IMG/VR virus record: IMGVR_UViG_3300022540_000472
Coordinates: 1-64,000 of that record
Length of the DNA stretch: 64,000 nt
Source of the DNA: a virus
Reading direction: 5' to 3' (one strand)
Below, piece by piece: positions 59,910 to 64,000 of this stretch. Position 1 is the stretch's first letter; each line of letters starts with the position of its first letter. The notes beneath the pieces are model-generated. The model did no database searches, was not told where the DNA came from, and saw only the letters and a program-made list of their open reading frames with translations. The position numbers and the translations under genes are program-made.

Positions 59910-60194
59910 ATGTCCGAAGTTCAAGTATACAAATTAATCACTGGTGAAGAAGTAATTTCTAGAATTGGTGAAGAAAAAGAAACTACCATTACATTAGTAA
60001 AACCTCGTGTAGTTGCAATTGGTCCAGGTCCTGGTGGACAAATGAGTATTACACTTATTCCTCTACTTGCAAGCAATCCTGACGGTGACCTTGAACTTGA
60101 AAAGTCAGCTATCGTCGGTAGACCAAATGGTGAAATCGCCAAAGAACTTGAAGCTGGATATCTTGAACAAACAACAGGGCTTGCATTGGTTTAA
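59910..60194 (+). CDS. Small Sm/SH3-like barrel protein
   Basis: 94 aa. VYKLITGEEVISRI at the start and KPRVVAI...MSITLIPLL in the middle look like an Sm/SH3-type small beta-barrel common in marine T4-like phages. It may bind nucleic acid or be a virion part. Late-type box upstream. Confidence 0.55.
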   Translation: MSEVQVYKLITGEEVISRIGEEKETTITLVKPRVVAIGPGPGGQMSITLIPLLASNPDGDLELEKSAIVGRPNGEIAKELEAGYLEQTTGLALV

Positions 60195-60196
60195 TT

Positions 60197-61186
60197 ATGG
60201 CTATTGTCGTTTATAAGTGTGATGTGTGTGACCGTGAAATAGATATACTCCAAAACTTGAAAGGATTGGAGACGGTCGGGCGGTGCGTAATCACTGATGG
60301 TTGCCGAGGTAATCTTTTTGAGATTGCTACACATAAAGATTTTATTCGTGGAACGTTTCCAGATGCCGTTTCTGGATTGTCTGATTGGACACAACGGAAA
60401 ATATTATATAACCACACACAATCCGTTGCGACTGTTCAATGGAGAGTTGAACACAACCTTGGCGTAAATCCTTCAGTTCAAGTATTTGGTGAAAGACAAT
60501 CATCTGGAAGTGAAGTTGAGCTTGTGGAGATTGAACCTGATTCAATTGTGATTGAAGATGAAAATATTTTAATATTAAACTTCTCACGAACTGAATCTGG
60601 TGTTGCACAATGTATAGCTCGGTCTTCCCGACCTATTATTGATGACTCTCGTGTTGTCGCGACTGTGGCTGATGGTATAGAACCATTCCAACTTACATCA
60701 AGTTCAAGATTATCAATTGCGACATTAGATGATTCTACGAATATTGATGTTACACTTTCATTTACAACTCCAAATGGTGATGTAACCGATTTGACATATA
60801 CAGTTGATGACACACCATCTATTATTTCACCTTGGTCTGACTTTGATAAGGTATTGCTCCATAGCAAATTATACACAGTCAGAAGTTTTGATTTAATTAG
60901 TAAAGTCGAATTAACAGACGGAACAATCGTTGATAGTTCTTCTGTGTATATCAAGAATATAAAAACATCATCAGATGTTGCTGCACGAGCTATGACCTCA
61001 GAAGAAGTGATAATACTTCTTGCAGATAGTCCGTATGCAATATATGATAAGCTCACAGACCAATTCATTGACCCAACACCAATTGGAATTAACGAAGCTG
61101 CATTCTCATTTTATTATGCAAATAGTGAAATATTTGGGTATGATAACCTAATAGAAACCATTTTCCCTCACATACGAGAAGTATAA
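60197..61186 (+). CDS. Putative virion protein with N-terminal zinc ribbon
   Basis: 329 aa. YKCDVCDREIDI and GRCVITDGCRGN form a zinc-ribbon-like start. Residues about 75-145 (NHTQSVATVQWRVEHNLGVNPSVQVFG) look like the Ig- or jelly-roll-like domains of phage structural proteins. The rest is beta-rich. Follows the small barrel gene by 2 nt, with which it may be expressed late. Confidence 0.5.
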   Translation: MAIVVYKCDVCDREIDILQNLKGLETVGRCVITDGCRGNLFEIATHKDFIRGTFPDAVSGLSDWTQRKILYNHTQSVATVQWRVEHNLGVNPSVQVFGERQSSGSEVELVEIEPDSIVIEDENILILNFSRTESGVAQCIARSSRPIIDDSRVVATVADGIEPFQLTSSSRLSIATLDDSTNIDVTLSFTTPNGDVTDLTYTVDDTPSIISPWSDFDKVLLHSKLYTVRSFDLISKVELTDGTIVDSSSVYIKNIKTSSDVAARAMTSEEVIILLADSPYAIYDKLTDQFIDPTPIGINEAAFSFYYANSEIFGYDNLIETIFPHIREV

Positions 61187-61189
61187 CCG

Positions 61190-61218
61190 TTGATGGTTTT
61201 TCGTTCTTGTTGTATACT
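61190..61218 (+). promoter_or_regulatory. Sigma70-type promoter of helicase gene
   Basis: TTGATG, 17-nt spacer, TATACT, 30 nt before the TTG start. Confidence 0.7.
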
Positions 61219-61247
61219 ACATCCATAACTATAATAAGAAGAATACA

Positions 61248-62567
61248 TTGGATATAAAAAAACAAAAATTATTAACAGAATATTTGATATCATCTGCTGA
61301 CACATTTGCTTTATGTGCTTCGATCATTCAACCTGAATATTTTGATCCCGAACTCCGTAATACTATTTCTTTTATCAAGAAATATTACGATGAGTATAAT
61401 TCAACACCAACAGAATCACAAATAGAAGGCGAGACTGGTGTTGAGCTAAAAATACAAGAAGTCACCAAAGATCAAGTTTCATATTGTTCAAATGAAATCG
61501 AATCTTTTTGTAAACGAAAAGCTATTGAAAAAGCAATCCTATCATCTCCTGCTTTAATTGATAAAGGAGATTATGGTAAAGTCGAAGAAATAATAAGAGA
61601 TGCAATAACTGTTTCTCTTAATAGAGATTTGGGATTATTATATTCTGATGATCCTGAAGAGCGATTAAGACGATTAGCAAATACAGAAGAAACAACTTCT
61701 ACAAATTGGAAAGAGGTTGACGAACTTTTAAATGGTGGTATCGTTCGTAAGCAGATGTTATTATTCTCTGCTAACTCTGGTGGTGGTAAATCTATTGCTA
61801 TGGCTAACCTTGGATTAAACTTCGCTCAACAAGGATTGAATGTTCTTTATATTTCGCTTGAATTATCAGAAGAGATGGTATCATTACGATACGATAGTAT
61901 GGTCACAGGTATTTCGGCTGCAGGGTGGCAATATAAGATTAGTGAAATTGCTACAAAGGTTGAATCAGCTATACAAAATATGGGCGAAATCACTATTAAG
62001 TATATGAACGCTGGGTCCAATTCGAATGATATAAGAGCATACTTAAAAGAATTTGAACTAACATATGGATATACTCCAGATGCAATTATTGTTGATTACC
62101 TTGACTTGATGGGTACAAATGAATTCATATCAGCTGATAATGTGTTCGAGAAAGATAAAGCGGCTGCAGAACAATTACGTAATATTGCAAATGATTATAA
62201 CGCATTTATGATTACAGCAGCTCAACAAAATAGGACTGCGGTCGGACAAACAGATTTGAACCATAGCCACATTGCAGGTGGCATAAGTAAAATTAACACA
62301 ACAGATGTATACATTTCCATTATAATGAATGATGCGATGAGAGCAAATGGGGAAATTGCATTTATGTTCCTTAAAACACGATCAAGTGATGGTGTGGGTA
62401 AAACAATATATCTAAAATGGGATGGGTCATCATTGAGAATTACAGACCCTGATGGTGGAGGACATACAACTCCATTAAACTTAAAGAGCCCAAAAGCAAA
62501 AAATGGTAGTGAAGATTTTTTAAATCAACCAAGTGGCAAAGGGTTAATTGACCTTATGCAAATTTAG
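61248..62567 (+). CDS. Replicative DNA helicase (DnaB/gp41 type)
   Basis: 439 aa from TTG with AAGAAG upstream. Walker A FSANSGGGKS near residues 174-183, then VLYISLELSEEMV, IIVDYLDLMG (Walker B) and TAAQQNRTAVGQ (H4-like). It has the short N-terminal domain of gp41-like helicases. It should load with the primase at 43679. Ends with TAG, followed at once by the next promoter. Confidence 0.92.
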   Translation: MDIKKQKLLTEYLISSADTFALCASIIQPEYFDPELRNTISFIKKYYDEYNSTPTESQIEGETGVELKIQEVTKDQVSYCSNEIESFCKRKAIEKAILSSPALIDKGDYGKVEEIIRDAITVSLNRDLGLLYSDDPEERLRRLANTEETTSTNWKEVDELLNGGIVRKQMLLFSANSGGGKSIAMANLGLNFAQQGLNVLYISLELSEEMVSLRYDSMVTGISAAGWQYKISEIATKVESAIQNMGEITIKYMNAGSNSNDIRAYLKEFELTYGYTPDAIIVDYLDLMGTNEFISADNVFEKDKAAAEQLRNIANDYNAFMITAAQQNRTAVGQTDLNHSHIAGGISKINTTDVYISIIMNDAMRANGEIAFMFLKTRSSDGVGKTIYLKWDGSSLRITDPDGGGHTTPLNLKSPKAKNGSEDFLNQPSGKGLIDLMQI

Positions 62568-62596
62568 TTGACATAAATACAGAATACATATATAAT
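62568..62596 (+). promoter_or_regulatory. Sigma70-type promoter
   Basis: TTGACA, 17-nt spacer, TATAAT, starting right after the helicase stop. Confidence 0.87.
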
Positions 62597-62620
62597 ACAA
62601 ATATAAAATAGGAGAATAGA

Positions 62621-62929
62621 ATGAAAGTAGAAGCAATTTCAATTATTAACGTTGATGAAGTACCTTATGCAGTAAGCGATATGTCGGAAGATGTAAAACG
62701 TTTAGTTGAATTTTACAATGAGTGGCGTCAAAAAGAATCAGATATCAAATCTGAATTAATGTTGGTTCAAGCTGGACAACGTGACCTTTCTCGTGAAATC
62801 ATCACTACAATTCGCAGAGAGAAAGAAGCGGCAGAAGTGGCAAAGGCTGCAGTAGAAGCGGCAAAGGCTGAAGCGACAGCAGCAAATGATGCAGCTGATG
62901 CTACAGAAGGTGAAATTGTCGATGCTTAA
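62621..62929 (+). CDS. Coiled-coil protein with Ala-rich tail
   Basis: 102 aa. A helical first two thirds (RLVEFYNEWRQKESDIKSEL) and an Ala/Glu/Lys-rich tail. No family recognised. Overlaps the next gene by 8 nt. Confidence 0.6.
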   Translation: MKVEAISIINVDEVPYAVSDMSEDVKRLVEFYNEWRQKESDIKSELMLVQAGQRDLSREIITTIRREKEAAEVAKAAVEAAKAEATAANDAADATEGEIVDA

Positions 62930-63245
62930 AGAAGGTGAAATTCAAAACATACGGTACACAAAAGCAAATGCTGATAGTGGAACTATGGACAGATTTGAAG
63001 TCACTGAACGTGTCATCATTCCAACATTCATTCCAAAACCTAACATAAAAGCAATTGATGTGACTGATCTTTCAGAAGAAGATCGTATTCAATTACAAGA
63101 TATGTTAAAAGAGTATAACCAATATGTGAAAGACTGCTCAAAAACAACATTTTCATTTGATAAATGGGCTGAACATTCAAAGAATACAGATATTAGTAAT
63201 GTGAAATATCGTACATTCAAACTTGATAGTACCGAAATTCTATAA
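62922..63245 (+). CDS. Hypothetical protein with WYL-like start
   Basis: 107 aa. EGEIQNIRYTKANADSGTMDRFEVTERVIIP resembles the small barrel opening of WYL-type ligand domains, as in other phage proteins, but is weak. A terminator follows. Confidence 0.5.
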   Translation: MLKEGEIQNIRYTKANADSGTMDRFEVTERVIIPTFIPKPNIKAIDVTDLSEEDRIQLQDMLKEYNQYVKDCSKTTFSFDKWAEHSKNTDISNVKYRTFKLDSTEIL

Positions 63246-63268
63246 ATCCCCACATTTTGTCTCAAATA

Positions 63269-63302
63269 AACCCAGTTATCGTAAGATGCTGGGTTCCTTT
63301 TT
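63269..63302 (+). terminator. Rho-independent terminator
   Basis: AACCCAG (63269-63275) and CTGGGTT (63289-63295), then CCTTTTT. Closes the helicase-end operon. Confidence 0.85.
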
Positions 63303-63362
63303 GTCTGCCATAAATACATTACACAACCAAACACGAAATTCGTGCATTGTATGCGTTACCAC

Positions 63363-63370
63363 TATAAATA
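63363..63370 (+). promoter_or_regulatory. T4-late-like promoter box
   Basis: Perfect TATAAATA, 29 nt before the acidic repeat protein. Another CATAAATA lies at 63310-63317. Confidence 0.65.
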
Positions 63371-63398
63371 CATAAGATGCTGAAATAGGAAAATAATT

Positions 63399-64000
63399 AT
63401 GTCATTATTGCGAACATTAATCAAAGAAGAAGCTGCGGAAGGTGCTACAAGTGCTGGCGATATCGCTGGAGTCCGTAGTCCGTTGGGATCTGAACCTACC
63501 GAAAAAGTAAAAGTGAATAAAAAGAAGAAGAAAAAGAAACATTCTCTACTCAAACGAATGACAGTTGGTGAAGGTGTTGAAGATAAATTTGATTCAGCAG
63601 ATGTTATTTCTAAATTAAAATCCGCTGAAAAAAGTGCTTCTGTTGAAAATGATACCGTATCATTTGGTCTTGAAGATGAAAATGGTGAAATGGTTAAAGT
63701 ATATGTAAAAGCTGACCAAGCTGAAGAATTTGAAAAAGCTCTTGAAACTGCTCTCGCAGGTAAAGATGATGACGATGACGATGAAAATTCAACATTTGAA
63801 ATTGCTGAAGTTCTATTCGATTTAAAAGATAAGTTTGATATAATTGATGTTGAATGGGGTGCAATTCCAGAAGACGAAGAAGAGAATCAAGAAGTAGAAG
63901 GTGAAGGCGATGAACTTGGTTTAGGCGATGAAGAAGGTGATCTCGGTGATGAAGAAGGTGATCTCGGTGATGAAGAAATGGTCGCTGATGAAATGGGTGA
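63399..64000 (+). CDS. Acidic repeat protein, possible prohead or virion protein (partial)
   Basis: At least 200 aa; the gene runs off the window. The start has EGATSAGDIAGVRSPLG, a pattern seen in structural proteins of marine T4-like phages. A run of Lys (KKKKKKK near 43) follows, then a highly acidic domain with GDLGDEEGDLGDEE repeats. Late-type box upstream. A core or scaffold role is possible but not shown. Confidence 0.55.
   Translation, partial: MSLLRTLIKEEAAEGATSAGDIAGVRSPLGSEPTEKVKVNKKKKKKKHSLLKRMTVGEGVEDKFDSADVISKLKSAEKSASVENDTVSFGLEDENGEMVKVYVKADQAEEFEKALETALAGKDDDDDDENSTFEIAEVLFDLKDKFDIIDVEWGAIPEDEEENQEVEGEGDELGLGDEEGDLGDEEGDLGDEEMVADEMG
63934..63974 (+). repeat. Acidic-repeat tandem DNA
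   Basis: GATGAAGAAGGTGATCTCGGT and its next copy encode DEEGDLG units, a short in-frame tandem repeat. Confidence 0.75.

Noticed and set aside
16351-62567. Genome-wide reassignment of TAG to an amino acid
   Set aside because: At least eight genes end with TAG at sensible places, often just before a promoter or tRNA, so TAG is a normal stop here.

Overview
The window is an AT-rich, gene-dense segment of a large tailed-phage genome of the T4-like myovirus type. It carries a gp23-like capsid protein, both subunits of a type II topoisomerase (gp39/60-like and gp52-like), a DnaB/gp41-type helicase, a gp61-like primase, class Ia ribonucleotide reductase (NrdA/NrdB) with a glutaredoxin, dCMP deaminase, thymidylate synthase, DHFR, an Rnl2-type RNA ligase and PhoH. 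No integrase, insertion sequence, CRISPR array or rRNA was seen. The host is not identifiable from sequence alone. Signal peptides and a beta-barrel-like exported protein fit a Gram-negative host. The circularly permuted tmRNA is of a type known from alphaproteobacteria, some betaproteobacteria and cyanobacteria.

Layout. 1-2000: terminator, four tRNAs (one with an intron-like insertion), gp23-like gene and cupin. 2000-6500: an RNA-rich zone with unknown genes, an atypical tRNA-Arg, a very small RNase P RNA, three more tRNAs, a gene with a structured leader, about 1.35 kb of non-coding DNA that looks like one or two large folded RNAs (the second encloses a tRNA-like domain), then ribosomal protein bS21 and tRNA-Ser. 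6500-16000: a glycan island with four glycosyltransferase-like proteins, a UDP-sugar dehydrogenase, a UDP-glucuronate 4-epimerase-like enzyme, two sulfotransferases, three methyltransferases and an APS-kinase-like protein. 16000-22300: small unknown genes, an amber-anticodon tRNA, HNH nuclease, peptide deformylase, tRNA-Arg and a MazG-like protein. 22300-27400: a complete PrkA-YeaH-SpoVR operon. 27400-30850: PhoH, small membrane proteins, a possible Pth2-like protein and an exported Pro-rich protein. 30850-42500: Thg1, MazG-like, NADAR, 2-deoxyribosyltransferase-like, thyA, NAD-dependent ligase, DHFR, an Acb1-like 2H phosphoesterase and many small early-type genes. 42500-43000: permuted tmRNA. 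43000-52100: ClpP-like protease, primase, SprT-like, topoisomerase subunits, metallophosphoesterase and AAA ATPase. 52100-57300: a minus-strand nucleotide-metabolism block. 57400-64000: RNA ligase, small genes, helicase and the start of an acidic repeat protein running off the window.

How the genes fit together. Three themes stand out beyond the replication and nucleotide core. (1) RNA and translation takeover: RNase P RNA, tmRNA, bS21, peptide deformylase, Thg1, a Pth2-like protein, RNA ligase, two 2H phosphoesterase-like proteins and eleven tRNAs plus a tRNA-like domain. (2) A sulfated or methylated uronic-acid glycan pathway. (3) A phage-borne PrkA/YeaH/SpoVR stress module. Two promoter classes are visible: sigma70-like promoters with 17-nt spacers, and T4-late-like (T/C/A/G)ATAAATA boxes. 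One late box lies inside a 16-bp hairpin that hides a ribosome binding site, as in T4 early/late translational control.
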